Counted from the stretch's first letter, positions 25,584-34,419 are shown. The stretch: DNA of 56,946 nt from Aneurinibacillus tyrosinisolvens (GCF_001015055.1 NZ_BBWZ01000031.1:1-56946); one strand, 5' to 3'. Made by a program: numbers and translations. The notes: generated by a model from the letters alone, not told the origin.

Positions 25584-25609
25584 CTCCACCAATAGGTGGA
25601 GTTTTTTTA
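25584..25609 (+). terminator. Terminator of the lipoprotein gene
   Basis: CTCCACC / GGTGGAG stem with a 4-nt loop and a run of seven T. Confidence 0.85.
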
Positions 25610-25702
25610 ATTGCTTAAAAAGCAGCATCAGTTTTTTAGTAAAGTACATATAATTTCCCTCCAAGGAAACACTTTATTTAGTTGCGAATATGGAGGGGAA
25701 AG

Positions 25703-26737
25703 ATGAAGACAGAAGCAAAGCATCATACACACCATGAAACGAAACATAATACAAAATTAACATCAGCAGAAATAGCAAACCTTTGGAGTACATACCAAAG
25801 TGACAGTATGGGGAGATGTGTCCTTTCTTATTTTTTGGAGAAAGTTGAGGATACCGAAATCCGTCCTGTATTGGAATATACTCGGAGTAATTGTGAAAAA
25901 CACATAAAAATGGTGACAGAAATTTTCCATCATGAAAAGTATCCAATTCCTCATGGTTTTACAAATGAAGATGTACATGTAGACGCACCTCGGCTTTATT
26001 CTGATGTGTTTTTTCTTTATTACGTTAAACAAATGGCAAGAATGGGATTAGTGGCGTGTAGTCTAGCTTTACCTATGTCTGCTCGTTCTGATGTCCGTGA
26101 TTTTTATAATGAGTGTCTTTCTTCATCAGCAGAACTTGAAAATAAAGTAACAAAGATTCAGTTGTCCAAAGGACTTCTTGTTCGCCCACCGTATATTTCA
26201 ACTCCTAAAGAAGTGGATTTTGTTGAGAAACAAAGCTTTCTACAAGGTTTCTTTGGAGACCAACGACCATTAAATGCAATCGAAATTACACACCTTTTTG
26301 GAAACATACAAAAAAATACATTAGGAAAAGCCCTACTTATTGGATTTGCTCAAGTGGCAAGAACGAAAGAGGTTCGTGAATACATGCTGCGAGGAAAGGA
26401 AATTGCGATGAAACACATTGAAGTATTTAGCTCCACTTTAAGGGATGAGGATTTGCCTGCCCCCATGCCATGGGATGACCTGGTAACAGATTCTACTATG
26501 CCTCCTTTTTCAGATAAATTAATGATGGCACATACAAATGCGTTAAATAGCGCAGGCATAGGTAACTACGGGGCTGCTATAGGCATGAGTATGAGAACGG
26601 ATTTATCAACAAATTATGTGCGCCTTACAGCTGAGATTATGAAATATGCTGAGGATGGAGCAAATATTATGATTGATAATGCTTGGTTGGAGCAACCACC
26701 TCAAACCGTAAACCGTGATGCTCTTACAAACCTATAA
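25703..26737 (+). CDS. DUF3231 family protein
   Basis: 344 residues from the ATG at 25703 (GGAGGGG before it). Two repeats of about 160 residues each: LTSAEIANLWSTYQSDSMGRCVLSYFLEKVEDTEIRPVLEYTR and later LNAIEITHLFGNIQKNTLGKALLIGFAQVARTKEVREYMLRG. This is the doubled ferritin-like layout of DUF3231, common in spore-forming bacilli and often listed as spore-coat related. Biochemical role unknown. Starts with a His-rich stretch (KHHTHHETKHN). Confidence 0.85.
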   Translation: MKTEAKHHTHHETKHNTKLTSAEIANLWSTYQSDSMGRCVLSYFLEKVEDTEIRPVLEYTRSNCEKHIKMVTEIFHHEKYPIPHGFTNEDVHVDAPRLYSDVFFLYYVKQMARMGLVACSLALPMSARSDVRDFYNECLSSSAELENKVTKIQLSKGLLVRPPYISTPKEVDFVEKQSFLQGFFGDQRPLNAIEITHLFGNIQKNTLGKALLIGFAQVARTKEVREYMLRGKEIAMKHIEVFSSTLRDEDLPAPMPWDDLVTDSTMPPFSDKLMMAHTNALNSAGIGNYGAAIGMSMRTDLSTNYVRLTAEIMKYAEDGANIMIDNAWLEQPPQTVNRDALTNL

Positions 26738-26787
26738 AATAAGCAGTTAAACCAAGAATCTTTGATAAAGTAATAAAACTGCAAACC

Positions 26788-26830
26788 AAAGCGTCCAACC
26801 TGGTTTTACCCAGAATGGGTGCTTTTTTTG
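26788..26830 (+). terminator. Terminator of the DUF3231 gene
   Basis: AAAGC...GCTTT outer stem with an inner ACCC / GGGT pair, followed by TTTTTTTG. Confidence 0.55.
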
Positions 26831-26990
26831 TAACAAAAAAGGTCGTTTACAAAAATGATAAGTAACTGCTTTCGTTACTATCTAAAGTAAAATAACCTCA
26901 TTATTCAACTGTCTTGCCAGTTAGTTGAGCAAATAAAAAACGACTGCCGTAACAGCCATACTTCACTAACGATTCCCGTCGCAATAAAAA

Positions 26991-27018
26991 AAGAGTCGAA
27001 TGTAATCACCCGACTCTT
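26991..27018 (-). terminator. Hairpin terminator, minus strand
   Basis: AAGAGTCG / CGACTCTT stem; the minus strand continues TTTTTTTATTG. It ends the small open frame at 27028-27132. The stretch 26831-26990 shows nothing else. Confidence 0.65.
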
Positions 27019-27027
27019 CTATTTTAC

Positions 27028-27132
27028 TTAATGAGTTGTAACTGTATCTGGAGTTGCTGTTGTAGTTACATTATCAACTGAAAGCTCATTACCTAGTGAA
27101 AATTCTCCGCCACTGAATGAGCAAGTCCGCAT
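27028..27132 (-). pseudogene. Short frame, probably a C-terminal gene remnant
   Basis: 34 codons (MRTCSFSGGEFSLGNELSVDNVTTTATPDTVTTH), extending upstream without a stop as KTKLTYTKDKKMYK. It has no ribosome site but does have a proper terminator, so it looks like the tail of a gene cut short next to the repeat at 27185. Confidence 0.3.
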
Positions 27133-27184
27133 CTTATACATCTTTTTGTCTTTAGTGTAAGTCAACTTTGTTTTTCACGTTCAC

Positions 27185-27326
27185 CCATACTCTTATTTTA
27201 TTGTTATAGATATTTATCTAATCGGACTGGCACCAACCATTTAACATCTAAATGGTTCATTTAATAAAAGACTATTAGGTTACTAACTTTAATGTCAGGT
27301 TACCGACTTTAATGTTAAACAACAAC
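27185..27326 (+). repeat. Dispersed repeat copy A (mobile-element end)
   Basis: About 140 bp that align with 54421-54557 in the same orientation, from CATACTCTTA through TTCATTTAATAAAA to AATGT. Its core (27278-27315) is two tandem units of GGTTACYRACTTTAATGTCA. This copy supplies the last residues and stop codon of the metallopeptidase gene. Structure resembles transposon ends with repeated transposase sites. Confidence 0.7.
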
Positions 27327-27661
27327 ATGTAAATTTCATTATTTTTTGTCATAAAAAACCAAATATTACTTAGTATACCTTCAAGAAATTCGCTTGCTAA
27401 ACTGTGAACCGTATTATCTCTATAATGACCTAATTCATGGCATAGAATAAGCATTACATATTGTTCGAATGATTCTGCATACGGCAGACCCTCTTTGTGA
27501 TGCATATATAAATCTCTAATCGCATTAATATTGAGTTTAATTACTCCTTCTTTACTCTCATGGCGCCCTAAACTTCCATCCCATTCTACGACTGGTATAT
27601 CGATTGCAATTGATCTTACAAACTCGTTTGCTGATTTAATCAATTCCTCATTGATTGTCAT
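27275..27661 (-). pseudogene. HExxH metallopeptidase-like protein truncated by a repeat
   Basis: Starts at the ATG 27661 with GGGAG upstream. The body carries YVMLILCHELGHYRD, an HExxH zinc site like that of ImmA/IrrE-type or minigluzincin peptidases. After FLEGILSNIWFFMTKN the frame enters the dispersed repeat, giving a foreign tail ending NIKVGNLTLKLVT. The zinc site is intact, but the third ligand and the C-terminus may be lost. Confidence 0.6.
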
Positions 27662-27760
27662 TATATCGTCTCCCATCAATTAATTCGGCAGGAGGTATAT
27701 TTCCCCTTCTAATCCGCACAATAATGGTTGGATAAAACTTAAATGATGGAGGTAACCATA

Positions 27761-27916
27761 ATGAGTTCATCTCATCAAATATGCTCAAGTTGCGGAAGGA
27801 TATGGGATATTGAAGAAATGGAGTATCCGATGAGAAATAAATGCAGCTGCGGAGCTTCACTTGTTAGCTGGAATAGTGCTGAATATTATACTTCTCGCCT
27901 AACAGATGATGAGTAG
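27761..27916 (+). CDS. Small zinc-ribbon protein
   Basis: 51 residues with ATGGAGG 9 nt before the ATG. CSSC (residues 8-11) and CSC (about 31-33) give a zinc-ribbon pattern. The terminator hairpin begins at the stop codon. Function unknown. Confidence 0.6.
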   Translation: MSSSHQICSSCGRIWDIEEMEYPMRNKCSCGASLVSWNSAEYYTSRLTDDE

Positions 27917-27934
27917 ATTTTTCTACTCTTTTTT
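27911..27934 (+). terminator. Terminator of the zinc-ribbon gene
   Basis: GAGTAGA / TCTACTC stem, 4-nt loop, then TTTTTTA. Confidence 0.8.
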
Positions 27935-28109
27935 ATTTCCGCTTCTTCCACTTACTCCAGTACCGTTGCTGAGAGCGTGCCTTTTGATAATCAAGCTGTC
28001 TGTCAATTATGATTGGCTTAATAGGATAAATCCTCGGTAAAGGTGAAATTCCAAGTCTAAGTTCATGTACAATCTGACTTTGTTTTTCTTCAACAAAAAA
28101 GCCCGGCAT
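27933..28109 (-). CDS. Small basic protein, hypothetical
   Basis: 58 residues (MPGFFVEEKQSQIVHELRLGI, ending YWSKWKKRK), protein-like in composition, but the ribosome site is not evident and a hairpin (CGGC / GCCG) covers the start. Possibly a phage-type small protein or a remnant. 28110-28660 holds no other supported gene; a 35-bp segment at 28258-28293 repeats at 32838-32869. Confidence 0.35.
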   Translation of the reverse strand: MPGFFVEEKQSQIVHELRLGISPLPRIYPIKPIIIDRQLDYQKARSQQRYWSKWKKRK

Positions 28110-28660
28110 TTTTTGCCGAACCGCTTCATCATTTTAAGCATGCCGTTTTCACTCCTTAATGAGTAGTGCTTTGCCTGGTCCCTGTAGTGAGGGGTAAAAC
28201 TTTACATCACTGAGGCTGAAGTGGTAAAGAACGATGAATTTGTCTTTCAGGTCTTCTTCAAAGGAATCCTTCCTTCATTTGTCTTTATCAGTATCAATCA
28301 CAGCCATATATTTGCCCTATCTTTTTCGGAAGTTTGGATGTTGTCTCCTATAATCTCGGCTATATAAAAACGAACCAGCGTAAGGTGATTCTAAAATGAG
28401 GGGGAATGTTGCCTGTCCGACTCCACGGGAATGTTTAGACAAAAACCTGGAAAATTCTTCATTTACATACACTAACGTCCTAAAAAGCAATTTTTTATTA
28501 TACTCGGAAAACAATGGCCTGGACTTTTCTCCCTGTGTTCTCTCCTCTTTCTCTTCTTGTATGTTTATAAACTGGGTACATGCTCTATCTCTATTATGCC
28601 TTTTTCAACATACTATGATATGGGACGCATTCGTACAAAAGAAAAAGGAGGTGGTTTGTC

Positions 28661-29029
28661 ATGAAAAAGAAGGTCAGTCCAAATCGGAGAAAAGAACTGC
28701 ATATCATCAACCAACGATTATCAGGAATGGAAAATACGTTGCATGAAATAGAAGACGATGTTAGGGAGACAAAGAACAATGGGGAAAAAATCGAAAATAT
28801 TCTGGTAGAACTAGCGGAGGTGAAACAGCATCTAGCCGAAAGAAATAATAGACGGCCCAGGAAACGGCGCGATAAGAGCGAAGCAGAAGCGGCAACTACT
28901 CCCAATGGTACGATAACGAGCAAAAATGATGGCTCCCTAGAGAATTTAATTGGGAATTTAGATTTCGCCCAGATTATGAAGCTTTTGCAAAGCCCGATGG
29001 TGCAATCACTGCTAAAAAACAGCTTATAA
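28661..29029 (+). CDS. Coiled-coil protein, probable sporulation-associated
   Basis: 122 residues after AAAGGAGGTG. A heptad-rich coiled coil (residues 12-70: LHIINQRLSGMENTLHEIEDDVRETKNN) is followed by a basic linker (RRPRKRRDKSE). The conserved C-terminal segment is NLDFAQIMKLLQSPMVQSLLKN. A paralog with the same promoter region and C-terminus lies inverted at 37487-38024 and is broken. The upstream CATACTATG element could belong to a sigma-K/E type promoter. Function unknown. Confidence 0.6.
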   Translation: MKKKVSPNRRKELHIINQRLSGMENTLHEIEDDVRETKNNGEKIENILVELAEVKQHLAERNNRRPRKRRDKSEAEAATTPNGTITSKNDGSLENLIGNLDFAQIMKLLQSPMVQSLLKNSL

Positions 29030-29221
29030 AAACAAAAAAACACATGTCCTTTAAAAAGGTACGTGCTCAGAGTGGGAGACACTCCATTTGTAACAATATT
29101 ATCTGTTCTTTCATTTTCATCCTCCCCTTTCGAATTTTTATTGACTTTCTAATCAAAGATTGAAGGCTTCTGCCCCATACTTTTGACGAGTACTCATCAT
29201 GATAATCACGGTGATATAAAA

Positions 29222-29250
29222 GCCCACTTTTGGGTGGAACAAAAGTGGGC
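29222..29250 (-). terminator. Terminator of the CHRD gene
   Basis: GCCCACTTTTG / CAAAAGTGGGC stem; on the minus strand it is followed by TTTTATA. It lies 140 bp after the CHRD stop; 29251-29390 shows no gene. Confidence 0.7.
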
Positions 29251-29390
29251 AAAAAAGGCTGGTCATGGTGACTCAGAAAAGGTTCCTGCAAGGTTTCCTT
29301 GTTATCATTCATCCCTTAAAGGGTATTCTGTTCTTGCATAATGAAAGTTGCGATTCTTCATTGATGGTCTTAGTAAAATCACCTTACTTT

Positions 29391-29801
29391 TTATCGATGA
29401 CGGATTTGACCTCTCATTTCACCGTTAGGATTTTGCCTGGTGTGTACATTGACATAGGCATTTCCCAAACGCATTTGACGGATTAATGTTCGTAGAGAGT
29501 GCCCCTGTAACGGACCTACTAAGTTCTCTCTTGTGATTGTACCTGTCACTGTTGCTGCTCCTTTTCTAACAGAGATAGGATGTCGAAGCGGGCCAAAGAG
29601 AAAAACCACAATCGGGCCGTTAACTCCTCTACGTCCTAAGTGAATATGACCCACAAAGGCATTTCGAATCTCTTCAATTTCTAAGGTAAACGCTAAGCTT
29701 CTTCCATCCTCAAGTAAACGTGCAAAAAATTTTCCTTTTGCATTCGTGGATACGGGTGGAACTTCTTCTGCCCCTCTTAAACGTGCCGAAAAGATTCTTA
29801 T
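29391..29801 (-). CDS. CHRD-domain protein with apparent ATA start
   Basis: A complete CHRD domain: FSARLRGAEEVPPVSTNAKGKFFARLLEDGRSLAFTLEIEEIRNAFVGHIHLGRRGVNGPIVVFLFG, then LIRQMRLGNAYVNVHTRQNPNGEMRGQI. The frame starts at ATA 29801, placed 7 nt after GGAGG where an ATG would be expected. Only an internal ATG 50 codons later exists. So this is either a mutated start (ATG to ATA) or translation from a rare codon. CHRD proteins in bacilli are secreted or spore-surface proteins of unclear role. Confidence 0.65.
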   Translation of the reverse strand: MRIFSARLRGAEEVPPVSTNAKGKFFARLLEDGRSLAFTLEIEEIRNAFVGHIHLGRRGVNGPIVVFLFGPLRHPISVRKGAATVTGTITRENLVGPLQGHSLRTLIRQMRLGNAYVNVHTRQNPNGEMRGQIRHR

Positions 29802-30010
29802 TTGAATTCCTCCTTCCGATATGTTAGTTCAAGTTATGATGAAGGAGAAATTGCTGATTGTTCGATTAACCATAGTCAATAAAATTAATCTTTCATAATC
29901 GATTCTCTATAAAAACAAGGATTTCTTTGGGTGCCTTTTTTATCTTTCCTATACTCGTGGATACAAGAAGAAAGACACCCTTATCAAGAGTGCCTTTCAT
30001 ACTCTTCTTG

Positions 30011-30145
30011 GAGGACAAACGATGCAATGATGACTGTCCGTTAGCCACCTACACCGTGGATGCAGCACGACACATGACGGAAGATTTGCTGTTCTTCCAG
30101 GGGAGACAACCATGCCGCGTAGTTACGGCACCATCAAAAGGATGA
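30011..30145 (+). pseudogene. Open fragment of unknown protein
   Basis: Frame EDKRCNDDCPLATYTVDAARHMTEDLLFFQGRQPCRVVTAPSKG after TTGGAGGAC. The composition is protein-like with three cysteines, but the nearest ATG is out of frame, so a start is missing. The region 29802-30010 otherwise shows only imperfect hairpins. Confidence 0.25.
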
Positions 30146-30223
30146 AATTATTAACACTTAGGATAGCTTGATAGGCATGTGGCGCTACCCTCATATTAAA
30201 AACAAAGGAAGAAGAAAATTAAC

Positions 30224-30574
30224 ATGACCTTATTGGAGCTTGCCAGGAGAAATGTCTCCCATTCAGCCCCATTAAACTGGTTTACCTATCCCTCCATTTT
30301 TGACATCCGATCTCTCTATTCTCTCCGCATCCACCATGACTCTACGATTGGCCAAGCGGTTGGATAATTATATCTCTTCCCCATTAAAATAGAGCAACAC
30401 TCCTCTCTCCTGATTTTAGCTTATCAATTACCGTATAGCGGTGATGCCATCCGTAAATATTACAAAACATCCAACATGAGCATTCGTAACAGACGTTCGC
30501 TTTTGATTCGCTGTATACAAACATTTACCAGCCAAAATTCGTTTACATGTATGTTAGGATGGAACATGAGTTAG
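30224..30574 (+). pseudogene. Unrecognised gene with one in-frame stop
   Basis: ATG at 30224 after AAGGAAGAAG. 117 codons remain in one frame, broken only by TAA at 30365: MTLLELARRNVSHSAPLNWFTYPSIFDIRSLYSLR...AVG stop LYLFPIKIEQHSSLLILAYQLPYSGDAIRKYYKTSN. The sequence reads naturally on both sides of the stop. No family recognised. Confidence 0.35.
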
Positions 30575-30606
30575 CCAACACCAATTTTCAGATTAGGAGT
30601 GATAAC

Positions 30607-30930
30607 ATGAAAAAATTGCTAGGAGCTGCTCTTCTCGGTGCATCTCTGCTGGGATTCAACGTAGGTACCGCAAGTGCAGCTAGCACCTGCCCCTTCGCCA
30701 ACGGAGCACAAAATTTCGGTAGTAACATTGGAACACAACAATTGAATCCCGCTAATAATCAAGGATTAAATAATTTAGTTCAACAAGCTCTGGGCAATAA
30801 GAGTCAAGGAGTACCGGCGAAGCCGTCTACTTGTCCGGCTCAAAACGTTACTATGCCAGCTTCACAGCAAGCAAAAGCACCGGTACTATCTTTTAATGAA
30901 TTCCCATCTTTCGTGACCTGTTTCAAGTAA
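30607..30930 (+). CDS. Small secreted protein
   Basis: 107 residues from the ATG at 30607 (TAGGAGTG upstream). A clear Sec signal peptide (MKKLLGAALLGASLLGFNVGTASA, cleavage after ASA) leaves a mature chain of about 82 residues. It starts ASTCPFANGAQNFGSN and is rich in Asn and Gln, with three cysteines (STCPF, STCPAQ, TCFK). No catalytic motif. It could be a spore or cell-surface protein; function unknown. Confidence 0.7.
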   Translation: MKKLLGAALLGASLLGFNVGTASAASTCPFANGAQNFGSNIGTQQLNPANNQGLNNLVQQALGNKSQGVPAKPSTCPAQNVTMPASQQAKAPVLSFNEFPSFVTCFK

Positions 30931-31070
30931 TAAAGACCGAAACGGAATGAAATACCCTAATAAATAGACAATCGTAAAAGTTTTCGTAACGTCTAGGTGA
31001 AACAACAACTAAGCTTTTTTAGTGATATGCAAAAAGGACAGCGAAAATGGTATTATCCCCTTATGGTTGA

Positions 31071-31114
31071 CAGTGCAAAAAAGTCTATTTGATACAATAG
31101 ACTTTTTTGCACTG
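31071..31114. repeat. 19-bp perfect hairpin at IS3-type element end
   Basis: CAGTGCAAAAAAGTCTATT and its exact complement around a 6-nt loop, preceded by TTGACA. It sits 21 bp upstream of the transposase start, where IS elements often carry a hairpin that blocks translation from outside transcripts. Confidence 0.6.
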
Positions 31115-31134
31115 ATTACTGGAGGGGATTTTTT

Positions 31135-31299
31135 ATGGCTAAAAAGGGACAAAACTTCAAGACCTATACCCCTGAATTTAAAGCCGAGGTGGTTCGTCTT
31201 TATGAGGAGGAGGAACGGTTAGGCTATATCGCCGTGGCAAAACGGCTCGGCATTCCAAGCAACACACAGGTAGAACAGTGAGTGAGGAAGCACTCATAG
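31135..31299 (+). pseudogene. IS3-family transposase OrfA fragment
   Basis: GGAGGGG then MAKKGQNFKTYTPEFKAEVVRLYEEEERLGYIAVAKRLGIPSNTQVEQ, the helix-turn-helix start of an IS3/IS150-type OrfA. A TGA at 31279 stands where the conserved Trp of QVxxW lies, and a second stop follows at 31297. Nothing of OrfB is seen. 31300-31650 holds no gene. Confidence 0.8.
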
Positions 31300-31651
31300 A
31301 GGATCTGGTACATCTCGCTCACAACAAGGCGCCACCTTTCATTTTTTCTCAAAAAAACACCTTCTCAAAAAAAGAATTGGGGGAGAACCCCTGCAATAGT
31401 GTATATTAGTTGATGCCTATTTGCTAAAAAAAATCGTATGTAATCATTCTTTTATATACGCTAAAGACACATAGCTCAATAACAAGTATGTTATGATAAC
31501 CTTTGCTATGTCGCCTTCTATCATTTCAAGCACTATTAGGTGCACTATCAGAAATAATTTAATAAGTCCAATGGACAAACGCCTATACAACTTTTTCATC
31601 CTCCGCATATGCTTAATTTTGTAACGAAGAAATTCATGGGGAGGAAAAAGA

Positions 31652-31900
31652 ATGCGTGAATTAAAACATCACCTAAAGAAAGCCGAGTTGTACGGATTAT
31701 TAATGAAAAAGTATGAATATGTGGACCCGGCTTTGCATATGCACTATTACCAAAAACATTTTTATCATACACAGGAGGTTGATCGGTTATATAGGATGAA
31801 ACATCATTGGGGTGCTCATCCTGGAGCTGCTTATCCTACAGGTGCTTATTCAGCTCCTATGGGTTCAGGCTGGCGAGATTCAAGTTCTTCTGCTACCTGA
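31652..31900 (+). CDS. Small His/Tyr-rich protein, hypothetical
   Basis: 82 residues after GGGGAGG. The N-terminal half is helical and rich in His, Tyr and Lys (ALHMHYYQKHFYHTQEVDRLYRMKHHWG). The C-terminus is low complexity (AHPGAAYPTGAYSAPMGSGW). This layout is seen in spore-coat type proteins, but no family is recognised. Confidence 0.55.
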   Translation: MRELKHHLKKAELYGLLMKKYEYVDPALHMHYYQKHFYHTQEVDRLYRMKHHWGAHPGAAYPTGAYSAPMGSGWRDSSSSAT

Positions 31901-31941
31901 TCTTATTTTTATTCAAGCTTAAGAATTTTTGTTAAAAAGGT

Positions 31942-32484
31942 ACATTTTTTGTCACGGGACAACGGGCACAAAGTTTTCCGTCCGTCATTAAAGAACTGAA
32001 TGAACGGGGTCATGAAATTGGAAATCATACCTTTTCTCACCCCTCCATGAGAAAAATTACTTCACTGCAACTACAGGAAGAAATTGAAAAGGCAGATAAT
32101 CTTATCCATTCTTTAACAGGAGAATACCCTGTTCTCTTTCGCCCTCCTGGAGGCATACAAAACGCCGCTATTTTTAATGCAGCAAAAAAGAAAAATCATA
32201 TGGTTGTGATCTGGTCAAAAAATCAAGACCCAAAAGATTGGGCAAATCCCGGGGTTCAAACAATAATAAGGCGAGTTACACAGCACGCTCAGTCCGGACA
32301 AATTGTTTTACTGCACGATTCTGGGGTGAATCGAACCCAGACGATAAAGGCTTTGGATAAAACTCTCCATATCCTTTCTAAACAAGGATATAAATTTGTT
32401 ACAGTTTCTGAATTAATCGAGCAGCATGTAAAAGAAAATACAAGGTGGATAAACTATCCTTTCATCTCCAGCTTATCAAAATGA
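31942..32484 (+). pseudogene. Polysaccharide deacetylase (NodB domain) lacking its N-terminus
   Basis: Frame TFFVTGQRAQSFPSVIKELNERGHEIGNHTFSHPSM, then FRPPGGI, VVIWSKNQDPKDW and QIVLLHDSG, the later motifs of a NodB deacetylase. The leading part with the TFDDGP metal motif and any signal peptide is missing. A TAA lies two codons before the similarity starts, at about 31936. An ATG at 32047 could start a further shortened product. An N-terminal deletion is the likely cause. Confidence 0.8.
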
Positions 32485-32576
32485 AAACAAAAACAAAAAA
32501 TGCTTCATGTAAAACCTAATGTAGGAGCGATTTTATAAGGACAACCCAAATCAAAACGTTGGAGATGTACAGAAAG

Positions 32577-32687
32577 ATGAGAAAAGGAGGAAAGAAGAAC
32601 TCCTCTAGGACTGATTACAATAGCATCTATGCTAAAAATCACGATACCTACATTGATATGAAAAGGGATAGCGAGGACTTAGGCTAA
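32577..32687 (+). CDS. Very small basic protein, doubtful
   Basis: 36 residues (MRKGGKKNSSRTDYNSIYAKNHDTYIDMKRDSEDLG) with GGAG 9 nt before the ATG. Hydrophilic, no family. The remaining 32688-32864 shows no gene. Confidence 0.25.
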   Translation: MRKGGKKNSSRTDYNSIYAKNHDTYIDMKRDSEDLG

Positions 32688-32864
32688 AAGGTCGGTTCCG
32701 CCTGTACTCGTATCCTATCTGAGTATGATACCGATACCAACATTCCATAGAGACTATTGTAGAAATAACCTCGAGATATTCACTCTATTGTCTTCACTTA
32801 CTTTGTGGAGGATTCCCTTGCTCCTGCGTAAGAAACAAAGGAATCCTTCCTTCATTAGTCTTTA

Positions 32865-32951
32865 TCAGTTACATGCACATGCGATAATCACGAGTAGGAT
32901 GAAGAGTACAAGGATAATCCCGATTTCCTCCTCAAAGCCGAAACCTGCCAT
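32865..32951 (-). CDS. YjcZ-like sporulation peptide
   Basis: 28 residues: MAGFGFEEEIGIILVLFILLVIIACACN, preceded by GGGGGATGG. The Gly/Phe-rich head and one hydrophobic helix (IILVLFILLVII) are the YjcZ family pattern. These tiny membrane peptides are made during sporulation. The sequence just after its stop is repeated at 28258-28293, where another copy may have been. Confidence 0.75.
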   Translation of the reverse strand: MAGFGFEEEIGIILVLFILLVIIACACN

Positions 32952-33166
32952 TTTTCCATCCCCCTTCCATTTAAGCAAGAGATAGTATCAGATTATGTGA
33001 AGTGGTTTGGACAAGTGTTGGGCAATCACCCTTTTTTTGTCGAAATGTACAATAGGATTCATTATATATCCCATAGGGGAAATTGCTTAGGCAATACTCA
33101 ATGCTCAAATGCCAGCAGACTTTCACATTGAGGTAGCAGTGGATTTTCCAAATATACATCAGCATG

Positions 33167-33208
33167 TAACAAAGCAACCCACCTAAAATCTAGTAAGTTG
33201 CTTTGTTA
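33167..33208 (-). terminator. Terminator of the HipA-like gene
   Basis: AACAAAGCAAC / GTTGCTTTGTT stem with an 18-nt loop, just after the HipA-like stop. The stretch 32952-33166 shows no gene. Confidence 0.65.
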
Positions 33209-33218
33209 TATCGACATA

Positions 33219-33818
33219 TTATCTCAATTGTCCGTTAGTTCTATTCCAAGCAAACCAGCGGTGGACAATAAAATGTAAATACTCCTGGCGGGATAAAAGA
33301 AGCTTTATGATCGTTTTTTTCTTACGATAAGATAAAATCGACGAAGGGATCGATTTGACTATCTTCTTGATTTTATATTTAGGAATCCTTTGTATCTGTT
33401 TTACATAAGGAGACAGCTGCTGATAGCTGTAAATGTACGAGCGTAGTCCTTGAACATAGTGTCGATTGTACTTGGCTACCTCATCCCAATAGGGGGAATA
33501 CCATGGGGCCCTTCTCCATTTCATGGCCCCCAGCAATGCCAGACCATGATCAATCAGGTAAAAACTATATTTGTTTCCTTTTGGATATGCAATCAAATTG
33601 TCCCCGTGTCTATCTACATTACATATCCAAACATCAAACACAAAGGTTTTTAGAAGACGTTCCGGCTTCCTAATATGCTTCATAATAGGGCTGTTTAACC
33701 GTTTGCAAAGCTGGTTCCAATGGTAGTGACGACGGGCAGGTCGAACAAGGGAAACAACTCCTCGCTGTCCTCCTTTTAATACGCGACCTCTTATTGTCCA
33801 ATGGATGAAGAAATCCAT
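33219..33818 (-). pseudogene. HipA-like kinase domain, N-terminally truncated
   Basis: The frame contains the C-terminal lobe of a HipA-like kinase: FVFDVWICNVDRHGDNLIAYP (catalytic loop with D and N) and FYLIDHGLALLG (metal-binding Asp). The usual N-terminal lobe of 80-100 residues is missing. Upstream of the ATG at 33818 the frame runs into sequence antisense to the low-complexity C-terminus of the neighbouring gene. No ribosome site fits. Probably a deletion remnant; a short product of 199 residues cannot be excluded. Confidence 0.6.
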
Positions 33819-33843
33819 GGCAAATAAGATACACCACCGCCTA

Positions 33844-34140
33844 TTAAATAAAGAAGAAAGGGAACAAGAAGAAGCTAAAGGGGAAGAAAAAGCGACGGAA
33901 GAAAAAGCGTCGTCTGCGTCTAAAAAATCCTTGCACCGCAAGAATATCTTCTGCTTTCGCGTTTACGTTCTGCTCCACGAGCTTAACGGAAGGATCATTC
34001 ACCGTATAAGAAGACGGGAGTAATACAGTGACACCCTTGTTATTTACACTTTCAATTTTTACATGGAGAGCACCGGCCTTTGTATTGACTACCGTCCATT
34101 TCCCTGTGTTTTCTTTCAACGTTTGACGGAGATCAGGCAT
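33844..34140 (-). CDS. Small LSm-like protein with Arg/Phe-rich tail
   Basis: 98 residues with GAAAGGAGG upstream. MPDLRQTLKENTGKWTVVNTKAGALHVKIESVNNKGVTVLLPSSY has the small beta-barrel pattern of LSm-like proteins. The tail (FFRRRRRFFFRRFFFPFSFFLFPFFFI) is basic then strongly hydrophobic, like the tail of the protein at 3742-4008. The tail may embed in a membrane or the spore coat. Function unknown. Confidence 0.6.
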   Translation of the reverse strand: MPDLRQTLKENTGKWTVVNTKAGALHVKIESVNNKGVTVLLPSSYTVNDPSVKLVEQNVNAKAEDILAVQGFFRRRRRFFFRRFFFPFSFFLFPFFFI

Positions 34141-34419
34141 TCTTTGTTTCCTCCTTTCTTGAGGATTTCACCATAGGATATGGAAAACAAATTACTCTTG
34201 TCCTAGTTACTTGACTTATTTTCCTTATCAGAAGGAATCCAAATTGCAGGCCAGGAGGTAAAAGCTGTCTGCCCCTGTTTTCATTCCACGGAGAGAACAT
34301 CGATGAAGATACCAGCAACAGGATAAAGAAACGAGACGGAGATTCCTAAAGCTCCCCTTCCTCCTTTTTGAGTAAAGAGTCATGATATTTTAATAAAGGT
34401 GGCAGGCACCTGTGGCGTT

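Noticed and set aside
28317..28746. Overlapping open frames of 65 and 116 codons on both strands
   Set aside because: No ribosome sites, atypical composition, and overlap with the leader and start of the coiled-coil gene.
29067..29312. 81-codon minus-strand frame
   Set aside because: It runs through the CHRD terminator hairpin and has no ribosome site at its start.
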